Assembly: GCA_005776725.1 (NCBI GenBank)
Contig: SXOO01000185.1
Span: forward strand, 1 to 60,935
Direction: 5' to 3'
Length of the DNA: 60,935 nt
Source: Pseudomonadota bacterium
Lineage (GTDB): Bacteria > Myxococcota_A > UBA9042 > GCA-2863065
This document shows, piece by piece, positions 16,444-25,293 of this stretch. The first letter of the stretch is position 1, and each line of letters starts with the position of its first letter. Made by a program: the position numbers and the translations under genes. Under the pieces are notes generated by a model. The model saw only the letters and a program-made list of their open reading frames with translations. It searched no databases and was not told the origin of the DNA.

Positions 16444-17724
16444 TCAGAACAGCTCGAGCCACCACGCGACGCCGGCCGCGATACCGAGCAGCAAGAGCAC
16501 CGACGCGGCGATGAGGCCGGTCCGGCTGGCGGCGGCCTCCGCCCGGGGGACGCCACGATCGAGCTCCGTCTGGCGATCGATGATCGCCTTCGCGAAACCC
16601 TCTCCCTCGGGGAGCCCTTCGGGCGACTTCACGCTCCAGATGTCGGAGATCGACAGGCGGCCTTCGCCGGCGCTGGCGATCTCGATGTCGTTGATGGGGC
16701 GCGCGCCCGACGTGCGCGTCGAGTCCGGGATGCGTCCCAGCATCGAGAGGTTGACCACCTCCTCGTCGATGAGGCTGCCGATCCGCTCGGCCGGCTCTTC
16801 CGTGGGCTCAGTGGCCGTAGAGAAGATCTGGTCGATCGCCTTGCCGATATCGTAGCTGGTGACCTTGAGGTTGTTGGCGAACAGGTAGCGGGACAACGCG
16901 TCGCCGAAGTCGCGCGCTGAGTGCCAACGCTGCTTCGGGTCCCGCGTCAGCGCCTTCTGAAGAATCTGCTCCAGCTCGGGAGTGACCTCTTTGTTGAAGG
17001 GGGCGAGGAGGGGCACCTCGGCCTTACGGACCAGCTCGACGGTCTCCATGTCGGTCTTGCCGTAGAAGAGGCGACGGCCCGCCAGGATCTCCCACAGCAG
17101 GATGCCGGCAGCGAAGATGTCGGCGCGGTGGTCCACCGGCTTCCCCGAGGCGGCCTCGGGCGACAGGTAGCTGAACTTGCCCTTGACGATGCCTGGGTCG
17201 GTGATCTCGAGCTGCGTGATCGCCTTGGCGAGGCCGAAGTCCGTGATCTTCACCTCGCCTGCCTTGGACAGTAGGACGTTGGGCGGGCTGATGTCGCGAT
17301 GGACGATGCCGAGGGGGTTCCCGTTGGTGTCGCGTTGCTCGTGGGCGTGGGCGAGGCCCTTGCAGACCTCGGACAGCAGGTACGCGCCGTGATGGACCGG
17401 GATCCGGTAGTTCCGCTCCGCGGCTCGTTGGATGATGCGTCGCAGGTTGTGGCCGTCGACGAACTCCATGACGATGAAGTACGTGCCGTCGGCGCGACCG
17501 ACGTCGAACACCTGAACGATGTTCGCGTGGTTCAGAACCATGCTGAGCCGCGCCTCGTCGAGGAACATGTTGACGAAGCGCTTGTTCTTCGTGAGCGAGG
17601 GGAGCACGCGCTTGATGGCGACGTTCTTCTCTATCCCGCCAACGGAAACGGCCCGGGCGAGATAGATCTCGGCCATGCCGCCTGCATCGAGCTTCGAGAG
17701 GATTTTGTAGCGCTGGCGTGTCAC
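16444..17724 (-). CDS. Membrane-anchored eukaryote-like Ser/Thr protein kinase
   Basis: 426 residues. The kinase domain (about 5-280) has the Gly-rich loop LDAGGMAEIYLA, VAIKRV (catalytic Lys), HRDISPPNVL in the catalytic loop, TDFGLA (metal-binding Asp) and SPEA in place of APE. All catalytic residues are present, so it should be active. A Ser/Thr-rich linker leads to one membrane helix near the C-terminus (GLIAASVLLLLGIAAGVAWW) and almost no periplasmic domain, so sensing must be cytoplasmic or through partners. GTG start at 17724. It is the last of four close minus-strand genes. Confidence 0.93.
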   Translation of the reverse strand: MTRQRYKILSKLDAGGMAEIYLARAVSVGGIEKNVAIKRVLPSLTKNKRFVNMFLDEARLSMVLNHANIVQVFDVGRADGTYFIVMEFVDGHNLRRIIQRAAERNYRIPVHHGAYLLSEVCKGLAHAHEQRDTNGNPLGIVHRDISPPNVLLSKAGEVKITDFGLAKAITQLEITDPGIVKGKFSYLSPEAASGKPVDHRADIFAAGILLWEILAGRRLFYGKTDMETVELVRKAEVPLLAPFNKEVTPELEQILQKALTRDPKQRWHSARDFGDALSRYLFANNLKVTSYDIGKAIDQIFSTATEPTEEPAERIGSLIDEEVVNLSMLGRIPDSTRTSGARPINDIEIASAGEGRLSISDIWSVKSPEGLPEGEGFAKAIIDRQTELDRGVPRAEAAASRTGLIAASVLLLLGIAAGVAWWLELF

Positions 17725-17760
17725 TGTCCCTGTTTACTCCGGTTTCGATCTGCGCGGAAG

Positions 17761-18693
17761 CTACTTGCCGTCCGACCGCAGCGAGCCCCCCTCCCAGACG
17801 AGACCGTGCACCCCGCCGCAGTCACAACCCCAGCTCTGGGGCAGGCTCGGGCAAACGGCCTCCGCCATGAGCTTGTGGCCGGCGCCGTTCGGGTGGACGT
17901 GATCGAACGACCGGAGTTCCTTCCGCAGGAACCACGACGGTAACGCGGTAGCCGCCGTGACGGCTGCTGCGCGGTCCGGGAGCTGCTTCTGGAGCTTCTT
18001 GTTGCGGCCCCAGAGCGTGTCCAGGCGCGTGGCGTCTCGCGGAGGAGCGTCCTTGGCGCGCAGGACGCTGTCATAGAGGTCCACCGCCACCTCGGGGAGC
18101 TCGCCGGGCGCCCACGCAGCGTCGGCGGTCTCGGCGAACGGGCCAAGGGCCTCACTTCGCGGGAGGCGCCCCATCAGGTAGTCGACCGTGCGCTGCGTCT
18201 TCTCGCGGTACTCCAGGCCCCCGAAGTCGCGCCAGCGGCGGTCGGAGTCGTCGCCCCACGGGGTGAGTGACAGGGCCACGACGCGGAGACCGTTGGCGTG
18301 GGCGAGCTGGAAGGTGGCCATCGTCTCCTTGATGGTGATGGCCGGCGACCCGACGCTGTTCAGGCCGCCGCTGTAGATGAGCCAGTGCTCGAAGGGCGTG
18401 TCGCTGCGCGGCCGTGCCCCCGGGTTCTTCAGCACCTGGGCGCGGAAGCGCTGCTTCAGCTGGGGCGCCCCGTACCCCACCTTCGAGAGGTTTCGCAGCT
18501 CGACGTTTCGGCACACGGCCCGGAAATAGTCGTGAAAGGCACCAGCGGGCCACGCGCCGATCGAGCCGCCGAGCACCACGACCTTGACGGGCTTGTCCGC
18601 CTTGCTCCACCGCCAGCGGCCGACCTCCTCCTCGGCGTCGGCCGTGGCGACCGTGAGCCAGACGACGAGGACGCCGCTCAGGATTTTCCGCAC
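17761..18693 (-). CDS. Exported SGNH/GDSL-type hydrolase-like protein
   Basis: About 310 residues from a GTG at 18691-18693, with GGGGAG upstream and a signal peptide (ILSGVLVVWLTVATADA). Block I is VVVLGGSIGAW (a GxS motif with the nucleophile Ser), and the catalytic pair is in FDHVHPNGAGHKLM (DxxH). This supports an SGNH fold esterase or acetyl-transferring enzyme acting outside the cytoplasm. The start overlaps the preceding lipoprotein gene by 16 bases. The open frame continues to 19029, but that part overlaps the neighbour in another frame. Confidence 0.72.
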   Translation of the reverse strand: MRKILSGVLVVWLTVATADAEEEVGRWRWSKADKPVKVVVLGGSIGAWPAGAFHDYFRAVCRNVELRNLSKVGYGAPQLKQRFRAQVLKNPGARPRSDTPFEHWLIYSGGLNSVGSPAITIKETMATFQLAHANGLRVVALSLTPWGDDSDRRWRDFGGLEYREKTQRTVDYLMGRLPRSEALGPFAETADAAWAPGELPEVAVDLYDSVLRAKDAPPRDATRLDTLWGRNKKLQKQLPDRAAAVTAATALPSWFLRKELRSFDHVHPNGAGHKLMAEAVCPSLPQSWGCDCGGVHGLVWEGGSLRSDGK

Positions 18694-19037
18694 GCTTTCC
18701 ACTCCCCGGTGTTCTTCGCCCGGCCAAGGCACTCGACGACCTCCGCGCTGCGCGTCTTGCAGACCGCCACACACGAAGCCGTGAACGCCTCCTCGGCCGT
18801 CTGCAGCTGAGCGCTCCACGCTGCGTAAACGGAGAGCGCCGCTTTGCGCTGGGGCTCCGGGAACGCTTCCCACGCGGCGCGCTGCGCTCCGCCCTCCGTT
18901 CGCAGGAGCTCGTACGGTCGCGCGCACGCCTTGGTGCACGTGGCCTCGCTCGGACCGCAGGCGGCGACGACGAGCGCCAGCGACGCCCCCTGGGCGAGTC
19001 CGCGCCGCCGCGTCTCGGAGACGCCGCATCTACTCAT
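18678..19037 (-). CDS. Small Cys-rich predicted lipoprotein
   Basis: 119 residues from the ATG at 19037, which overlaps the stop of the PilZ-like gene by eight bases. Lipobox ALVVAAC, then ATCTKACARPYELL, SCVAVCKTRSAEVVECLG and WKACG, so six further Cys are spaced like paired CxxxC helices. This is a common myxobacterial small-lipoprotein pattern. No function known. It also overlaps the SGNH gene by 16 bases. Confidence 0.65.
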   Translation of the reverse strand: MSRCGVSETRRRGLAQGASLALVVAACGPSEATCTKACARPYELLRTEGGAQRAAWEAFPEPQRKAALSVYAAWSAQLQTAEEAFTASCVAVCKTRSAEVVECLGRAKNTGEWKACGKS

Positions 19038-19899
19038 CCGGCTCGCTTTGCCCCCCGCGCTCTCTCGAGACCCGCTCGAGCCAGGCCAACAGCAGGCCAG
19101 GGCTCTCGGCCTCATCGATGCTCTGCACGTTCACCCAGAGCTGCGCCTTGTAGGGCCCCCCGCTCGAGAGGTCCTGTCGCTTGCCGAGCACTCCATGGAT
19201 GCCCACCGGCCGCCGCACGCCGTCGATCTCGGAGGTGAGGTCGCACCGCATCCGCACGCCGAGACCCGGAACCACAACGTTGGTGTTGACCTGGACCCAG
19301 CGGTCCGAGACGCGCACGGCGCGACCCCAGTACTGGGCACCTCCGACCCAGTATGCGCATGGCACGCTAACGTACATCCCCAGCTTGTGCCCCATGGCTT
19401 CGAGCGCCGCTTGCAAGCTCTCAGGTGTGGTCGCCGGCCGTCCTGTCACCAGCGGCGCGGCCTGAGCGGCCACCGACACGCCAGCGACCCGAAGGGCCGG
19501 CTGCTTGTAGGCAGGCGCCTCCTCGGGGAGGGTCTGGAAGCGGACGCGATAACCCGCGCCGGCCGCGCCGGGCGGTTCGGGCGGCTCGACCCCGAGGCGC
19601 TGCGTCACGAAGGCGACGAGCGCGTCGGCGCCATCCTGCGAGCTCACCTCTACCACGTCGATCATGACCCCGTGACGGCCGTCGGGCGCCGCTTCGCCGA
19701 CCGAGAGCACGCGGCCCGACAGCACGGTGCGGCCGGCGCCGGCCCACTCGAACGCGACCACCCGCTCCACCGGCGGCCGGACAGCGCACCGGAGGAAGAG
19801 ACGCGGTCCCACGAGCTCGACCACATCCGCGAGGACATAACGCCCGTCGGTCTGGAAGCGAACGGCCGGATTACGGCGCTGAACGATACGGCGAGCCAT
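19030..19899 (-). CDS. Probable tandem PilZ-like domain protein
   Basis: 289 residues from the ATG at 19897-19899; the longer frame to 20052 would run under the divergent methyltransferase gene. It begins MARRIVQRRNPAVRFQ, with basic residues before a beta domain, and has two similar beta-rich halves joined by a Pro/Ala linker. The arrangement resembles PilZ-type barrels, but the [D/N]xSxxG motif is not clear in either half, so c-di-GMP binding is doubtful. First of four close genes leading to the kinase. A TTGCCA-N16-TAGAGC element ends eight bases before the start. Confidence 0.5.
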   Translation of the reverse strand: MARRIVQRRNPAVRFQTDGRYVLADVVELVGPRLFLRCAVRPPVERVVAFEWAGAGRTVLSGRVLSVGEAAPDGRHGVMIDVVEVSSQDGADALVAFVTQRLGVEPPEPPGAAGAGYRVRFQTLPEEAPAYKQPALRVAGVSVAAQAAPLVTGRPATTPESLQAALEAMGHKLGMYVSVPCAYWVGGAQYWGRAVRVSDRWVQVNTNVVVPGLGVRMRCDLTSEIDGVRRPVGIHGVLGKRQDLSSGGPYKAQLWVNVQSIDEAESPGLLLAWLERVSRERGGQSEPDE

Positions 19900-19907
19900 G
19901 CAGTGAT

Positions 19908-19935
19908 GCTCTAACGAAAGCGCCCGGGGTGGCAA
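19908..19935 (-). promoter_or_regulatory. Possible promoter of the PilZ-like/kinase gene run
   Basis: On the minus strand TTGCCA (19935-19930), 16-base spacer, TAGAGC (19913-19908), then eight bases to the ATG. Such close spacing would give a leaderless or nearly leaderless transcript. Confidence 0.35.
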
Positions 19936-20050
19936 GCGGGACGCAGCCAACTCCTCGGGGGCAGCGAACGGTCCCGAACGCCGCACCCAGACTCGGCCCG
20001 AACGCGCCTGAAAGGCACCACCCCGAGGAGTTCTCTGGTAGCTTCCCGTC

Positions 20051-21091
20051 ATGGCCGCCCCGCTCGTGTGCGTCGGTCGCGGAGTTCACGCGACCGCCTC
20101 TCCCCCTTTCCCGCTGCCGGCAGACGGCGCGGCCGTCCCGGTGGACGCCCTGTGGTCGGGCGAGACCAGCACGCGGGATCCGGCGTTCTGCGAGTTCTTG
20201 GCGGACCTCTCGGACGGCGCCTTTCTCGGCGAGCTTCACCTCACCTTTCCGCCGTTCTCCCCGCCCGCCGTCTCCGCGCCGGGCGTCTGGAACCTGGTGG
20301 GCGACCGCGCATTCGCCCGGGAACACGCGGAGGCCTGGAACTACCTCTCGACGTCGTCGCCCAACCACGCACTCAAAGCCTTCGAGCGTCGCCTCTACCT
20401 CGATCACGTGGGCGACGTCTTCGACGAGCTCCCACGAGGCGCGCCCGTGTTGGATCTGGGCGGCGGCATCGGGCGCTTCGCGGTCGAGTGGCTGCGCAAG
20501 GGTCTCAACGTCACCTTGGTCGACGCGAACGAAGGCTCCCTCGGCCTCGCTCTGGGCCACCTCGCGCGCGAGGGCGGCACCTTCGCGCTCCGCCACCTCG
20601 CGGCCGAGGATCTCTCGCATCTGCCCGACGCCACCTACTACGCGATCTCGGCGATGGAGGTGTTCTGCTACCTGTCCGAGCCCGCCAGAGGCTTCGCCGA
20701 AGCCGCCCGTGTGCTCCGGCCGGGCGGCTCCCTGGTGCTATCGGTCGAGTCGCCCGTGGGCTCTCTCGACCCGGCGGAGCGCCACTCGCGAGAGGCGATC
20801 GCGGCCGTGCAGTCGCGGACGGAGCTCGCGCGTGAGAACGACGTCTGGGTGCGCTACTTCACCGAGACCAGCCTCCGCGCGGCGCTCGAGTCCGCGGGGC
20901 TCACCGTCGAGCGGATCATCGGCACGCACTACCTCACGGACGGGCCGATGCATCACCTCGTAGACGTCGACCGGCTCGGCGACCCGATCTACGAAGACGC
21001 GCTGATAGAGCTCGAGCGCCTCCTCGCCACCTCACGGCGGTGGGCCGGTGCTGCGCGGGCCCTCCTGGCCGTGGCGCGGAAGCCGGCGTGA
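20051..21091 (+). CDS. Class I SAM-dependent methyltransferase
   Basis: 346 residues. Motif I is VLDLGGGIGRFAVEWL, followed by VTLVDANEG (acidic end of strand 2) and VLRPGGSLVLSVESP, so the fold and SAM binding are clear. There is an N-terminal extension of about 115 residues. The C-terminal part (FTETSLRAALESAGL) resembles ubiquinone/small-molecule methyltransferases, but the acceptor is unknown. It overlaps the DUF2079-type gene by four bases. A TAGCTT hexamer lies six bases before the ATG, compatible with leaderless transcription. Confidence 0.85.
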   Translation: MAAPLVCVGRGVHATASPPFPLPADGAAVPVDALWSGETSTRDPAFCEFLADLSDGAFLGELHLTFPPFSPPAVSAPGVWNLVGDRAFAREHAEAWNYLSTSSPNHALKAFERRLYLDHVGDVFDELPRGAPVLDLGGGIGRFAVEWLRKGLNVTLVDANEGSLGLALGHLAREGGTFALRHLAAEDLSHLPDATYYAISAMEVFCYLSEPARGFAEAARVLRPGGSLVLSVESPVGSLDPAERHSREAIAAVQSRTELARENDVWVRYFTETSLRAALESAGLTVERIIGTHYLTDGPMHHLVDVDRLGDPIYEDALIELERLLATSRRWAGAARALLAVARKPA

Positions 21092-22608
21092 GCACGCTGG
21101 CCGCGCGGGCGTGCCTCGGGCTCGCCGCGTGCGCCTGGGCGGCTGCTTTGGTCGCGCTTCAGGCGGCGCGCTTCGAGGCCGGATTTCACTACGAGTGGGA
21201 GGACGACGCGCTCACGCACCAGATGCTCTGGAACGTGGGGCGAGGCGCCTTCCTAGAGAACACTATCCACCCCCTTCACCGCCCGAGCCACTTCGAGGGG
21301 GTTCTGGTGCTGCTGTGGCCGCTCTATGCGGGGCTGTCGGCGTTGATCGGGGCGTGGCCGGCCGTCTGGACGCTGAAGGCGGTGCTGCTCGCCCTGGCCG
21401 CCCCAGCGACCTTCGCGCTGGCGCGTGGCGAGGGGGCGGCCCCGCAGCGCGCGCTGCTGTGGGGGCTGGTCGCGCTGGTCCTCCCGGGTTCACTGGCGCT
21501 GGGCCTCTCGACGTTTCGGCCGCTCGCGCTGGTGGTGGCGCCGCTGGTGGCCCTGGTCGCGACGGTACGCGCCGGACGCGTCGGTTGGACCCTGCTGCTA
21601 ACCCTGCTCGTCCTGGCCTTTCGTGAGGACTTGGCGCTCAGCCTCGTGCCGCTGGGGCTCCTGTGCGCCTGGAGGCGGCGCTGGGGCCTCGCAGGGGTGC
21701 TGGTCGGGGTTCCCGCGCTCGTCTACCTCGTCGCCACGCGGCTGGTGCTGCCGGCGGTCCTGCCGGCGGGGTACGAGCACATCGTCTTCGCCCAGAACGT
21801 TGGGCCGGGGCTCCTCGAACGCGCCACGGACCCGAGCCACCTCATCGCGGCTGCCGCGTTGCTGCTGCCGGTGCTCGGCCTGCCGATCACGGTGGCCGAG
21901 AGCGTCATCGGGGCGGCCTCGCTGGGCGCGATCCTGGTCTTCAAGGGCGGCTTCGCGGGCAACCTGCTGCACTTCGCGGGGCCGGCGATCGCAGCGTGTC
22001 TCGTGGGCGCCGTCATCGCCGGCGAGCGATCCGGCGGGCTCCGTTGGGCCCCCCAGGCCTGCCTCGCAGTGAGCGCCGCCCTGTATCTCGCCCCAGGCGG
22101 CCTCGCGCTGGTGGCCACGGACTGCGCGCACAACGGTGCGCCGCCGGACCCGGCCTTATGCACCGCCGAGACCCCCTTCTCTGCGGTCTTCACCCGGGCG
22201 CCGCCCCATGAGGCCGTGCGCCGGGCGCTGGCGGCGGAGGTCCCTGTCAACGCGTCGGTCGCGGCCCCCGGGCATCTCTTACCGCCGCTCTCGCCCCGCG
22301 AGACGCTGTGGGAGTACGGGCACTCGGACGTCCCGTTTGCCACGGCGGAGTACATCCTCCTCGACGACATCGACCGCTATGCGGGTGCCGGCCGGTACCT
22401 CGCGTTGCGGCCGGGGACGTTGAACGCACACCTGAGCGTGCTGGCGGCCACCCACGACGTGCTGCGCATGGAGCATGGGGTGGCCCTCCTGCGCCGGGTG
22501 CGCCCGGGGCCCGATCTCTCGGCGACGCTTCGGGCGCTTCTCCCGCGGCGCGACGTAGCGCCGTCTGAGCGCCGCGGGGTGCGCGCGCCCGGTGCGGAGA
22601 AGCGCTGA
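21088..22608 (+). CDS. DUF2079-like polytopic membrane protein
   Basis: 506 residues from a GTG overlapping the methyltransferase stop (GTGA). About 9-10 hydrophobic helices lie in the first 360 residues, with a soluble extracytoplasmic C-terminal domain. The first loop holds YEWEDDALTHQMLWN and HPLHRPSHFEGVLVLLWP, matching the pattern I know from DUF2079 proteins (FxQ..W.. then HFSP-like), a family related to GT-C glycosyltransferases. No enzyme activity has been shown for the family as far as I know. Confidence 0.7.
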   Translation: MSTLAARACLGLAACAWAAALVALQAARFEAGFHYEWEDDALTHQMLWNVGRGAFLENTIHPLHRPSHFEGVLVLLWPLYAGLSALIGAWPAVWTLKAVLLALAAPATFALARGEGAAPQRALLWGLVALVLPGSLALGLSTFRPLALVVAPLVALVATVRAGRVGWTLLLTLLVLAFREDLALSLVPLGLLCAWRRRWGLAGVLVGVPALVYLVATRLVLPAVLPAGYEHIVFAQNVGPGLLERATDPSHLIAAAALLLPVLGLPITVAESVIGAASLGAILVFKGGFAGNLLHFAGPAIAACLVGAVIAGERSGGLRWAPQACLAVSAALYLAPGGLALVATDCAHNGAPPDPALCTAETPFSAVFTRAPPHEAVRRALAAEVPVNASVAAPGHLLPPLSPRETLWEYGHSDVPFATAEYILLDDIDRYAGAGRYLALRPGTLNAHLSVLAATHDVLRMEHGVALLRRVRPGPDLSATLRALLPRRDVAPSERRGVRAPGAEKR

Positions 22609-22718
22609 GGTGAGGGCGAGGCAGCGGACGTTGTAGTGACGTCGGGGTCAGGGGGTGGAGCGGCTCGACGGCCGCGCACGGCTCGCGTCGCCCACGGTGC
22701 ACCCGTCGACGCTGCGTA

Positions 22719-23963
22719 TCACGCGCCGCGCTTCGCGAGGGCCCTCCGCACGAGGCGCATCCGGTCCTGGCCCCAGATCACCTGGCCGTCGATCACGGCG
22801 CTCGGCGCACCAAAGACACCTGCGGCAGCGGCCGCCTCGGTCGAGGCTTGAAGGGCCGCCTTCACCTCTGGGGACGCGGCGGCCTCGAAGTACGGCGCCG
22901 CGTCTTCGCCGAGCAGCTCGCGCAGTACGCTCTCGGAGGCGATGTCGCGGTCCTCTGCCCAGTAGGCGCGGAAGATCCGGTGGATGAGGGCCGAGCGCTC
23001 GGCCTCCGGCGCCGCCAGGACCAAGCGCAGGGGCAGGAGGGTCCGCATCGGGAAACGGCTCGGCCACCGGAATGGCGCGCCGAGCTCCTCCGCTGCCGTG
23101 GTGAGGTCCTCCATCATCCAGCGCTGCTTCGACGGTCCGAAAGTCACGAGCGGCACGTCGACCTGGCCAATGGCCCGAAAGAGCCCCCCGAGCAGCATGG
23201 GACGCCAGATGAGCTCCGCGCCCTCGGCTGCGGCCTCGATCTGCTCGGAGCCGAGGTAGGCGAAGGGGCTGGAGAAGTCGAAGTAGAACTCGCAGCGGGC
23301 CCCGGGCGCCGGAGACGACTCACCCTTCCAAGTCACCCCCGAAGAGGCCCCGCTCAGAGCGCGCTCCAGCCGCTCCAGCCGGTCCTGACCATAGATGCGA
23401 CGCTCTCCCCCGTCGGCGCCCGTGAAGAAGAAGGTGGGGACGCCAAAAGCGCCACGCGCCGCGGCGGCGTCCGTGTTGCTGCGGAGCGTGCGCTTCACCT
23501 CGTCCGACTCCGCTGCGGCGAGCAGGGCGCTGGCGTCGAGGCCGAGCCCGCTCAACACGCCCGCCAGCACCGCGGGCTCGTCCGTGGACGCGCTGCGTAC
23601 CCAGTGGGCCTCGTAGAGCGCGCGGGCGGCGCGCACGCCCGCCTCCGTCAGGACGCCGTCGCTCGAGAGCGCCGTGAGCACGCGCATCTGGAGCAGCGAC
23701 CGCACGGGGTGCCGCGGGTGCCACACCAAGGGAACACCGTACAGCTCAGCGTATCGCAGGGCGTCGAGCGCGGTGTGGCGGGCCTTCGCCGGAGACAACG
23801 TGCCGGGGAGGTTCTGCGGGGTGCCCGCGGCTTGGAAGAGCCCGCCAAGTAGGACAGGGGCCCACTGGAAGGTGGCGCCGGTGCGCGCCGAGACGCCGTC
23901 CAGCTGAGTCGAGGCCAGATAAGCGAACGGACAGGTGATGTCGAACGCGAAGACCGGGTTCAC
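22719..23963 (-). CDS. Tandem thioredoxin-fold protein: two fused HCCA-isomerase/DsbA-like domains
   Basis: 414 residues from a GTG at 23961-23963. Two copies of the same fold are joined head to tail. The first starts FAFDITCPFAYLASTQ and ends VPTFFFTG...YGQDRLERL; the second starts FYFDFSSPFAYLGSEQ and ends APSAVIDGQVIWGQDRMRL. Both have the S/C-PFAYL start and the GxDRL-type end of 2-hydroxychromene-2-carboxylate isomerases (glutathione S-transferase kappa class), normally single-domain proteins of about 200 residues. The catalytic Ser is replaced by Cys-Pro in the first copy. The gene overlaps the TPR gene upstream by four bases. Confidence 0.85.
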   Translation of the reverse strand: MNPVFAFDITCPFAYLASTQLDGVSARTGATFQWAPVLLGGLFQAAGTPQNLPGTLSPAKARHTALDALRYAELYGVPLVWHPRHPVRSLLQMRVLTALSSDGVLTEAGVRAARALYEAHWVRSASTDEPAVLAGVLSGLGLDASALLAAAESDEVKRTLRSNTDAAAARGAFGVPTFFFTGADGGERRIYGQDRLERLERALSGASSGVTWKGESSPAPGARCEFYFDFSSPFAYLGSEQIEAAAEGAELIWRPMLLGGLFRAIGQVDVPLVTFGPSKQRWMMEDLTTAAEELGAPFRWPSRFPMRTLLPLRLVLAAPEAERSALIHRIFRAYWAEDRDIASESVLRELLGEDAAPYFEAAASPEVKAALQASTEAAAAAGVFGAPSAVIDGQVIWGQDRMRLVRRALAKRGA

Positions 23964-25132
23964 TCGGCCACCACCGTGTCGACGCACGCCCGCTCCGACA
24001 GCCCGGCGAAGGTGAAAGTGCCGAGACACGCCTGCGTGGCGGGGGGCAGATCCCCCTCGCGTGTGCCCTTGCCGAGGGCGACGCTGATCTTCCCGCCGCT
24101 CACCGAGACGTCCAGGCTCCACTTGCCCGAGTCGAGCTCCTTCCCTACCTCCCAGTCGGGGCCGAGCTCGTTGTTGCTCCAGTCGACCGCCCGGGTCAGC
24201 GTGGCGCAGGTCGGCCGGCCCTTGGCGAGACCGCAGATCATCCAGGTCTTCTTCTCGTCAGACGACGTGGACTCAACGCCGGGATCGTGATCGACGGTGC
24301 CATTGGTCGCCTCGATGACCAGCTCCTTGCCGGGGAGCTCGGGGAGGAGGTCCTCGACGCGGACCGCGTCCACGCTCCCCGAGTTGTAGATATAGGCCAC
24401 GCCCGGCGTGTACCCGTCTGCCACCACGCCCATCCCGAAGAAGCGGCCGCCGTGGCCGACCACCAAGACATGCGTGTCCACAGAGCCGCCGGGTTCCCCG
24501 CTGCCCTCGATGTGAACCACCTCGAAGGACTCGATGCCCCCCTCTCCGATTTCGGTGGGGGCGCCGCCGCACGTACAGCCCTCGTCCGCCGTGCCGTCGC
24601 AGCTCTCGCAGTAGTAGGAGACCACCTCAACGGCAGCTTTGTCCGCCGTAGCGGCCGCAGCGGCGGTCGTCGACCGCACGAGCGGTCCGCCCAGGCCATC
24701 GACCCGCTTGCGGACGGTCTCGTTCGCCCGAAGGCCGAGGGACTCGGTGTAGGCCACGCGGGCCTCTTCCTTCTTCCCCTGCGCCTCGAGGATGCGGCCG
24801 CGATTGTAGTGGAGGGCACCGAGCTGCTTTGCGCGGGAGGCGGTGTCGATGGCCGACTCGGTGTGAGCTGCGGCCTTGTCCAACTGGCCCGCGTTGAAGT
24901 GCGCCCACCCCAGCTCGCCCAGCACGCTCGGCGAGCGCGGCGAGAGCTTCAGCGCCGCCTCGAGCGCGGCAAGCGCGCCCGCGTAGTCCTTGGCCTTCGC
25001 CGCCTTGCGGCCCAGAGACAGAGCGTGGGCGAACGCCTTGCGTTCAGCCTCGCTCGGCCGCTTCTTCGGGGGGCCCGCCTCCGCGAGCAGCGAGACGAAC
25101 AGAGCGAGGACCAACGTGAGTCGAGTAAACAT
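23960..25132 (-). CDS. Exported TPR protein
   Basis: 390 residues with a signal peptide (TLVLALFVSLLAEA) and about three TPR units between residues 35 and 150 (AKDYAGALAALEAALKLSP, FNAGQLDKAAAHTESAID, GKKEEARVAYTESLGL). A Cys-rich loop follows (YYCESCDGTADEGCTCGG) and then a beta-rich C-terminal domain with no recognised motif. A weak SD (GGAG) precedes the ATG. It lies upstream of and overlaps the fused isomerase gene. Confidence 0.72.
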   Translation of the reverse strand: MFTRLTLVLALFVSLLAEAGPPKKRPSEAERKAFAHALSLGRKAAKAKDYAGALAALEAALKLSPRSPSVLGELGWAHFNAGQLDKAAAHTESAIDTASRAKQLGALHYNRGRILEAQGKKEEARVAYTESLGLRANETVRKRVDGLGGPLVRSTTAAAAATADKAAVEVVSYYCESCDGTADEGCTCGGAPTEIGEGGIESFEVVHIEGSGEPGGSVDTHVLVVGHGGRFFGMGVVADGYTPGVAYIYNSGSVDAVRVEDLLPELPGKELVIEATNGTVDHDPGVESTSSDEKKTWMICGLAKGRPTCATLTRAVDWSNNELGPDWEVGKELDSGKWSLDVSVSGGKISVALGKGTREGDLPPATQACLGTFTFAGLSERACVDTVVAE

Positions 25133-25293
25133 CGGGTGTCTCCATGAAGCGAAGCGACCGACTCGGAGCGCGTTAGGCGCGCGTCGCCAAGTCGGCCGGC
25201 GGATAGTCTCACTGGCAACCCGGGGCGCAAGTCACCAGTTCCCGTTTGGGGTGCGGCGCTGGCGCGGTGTGAGAACTGGGTTAGAGTCCACCC

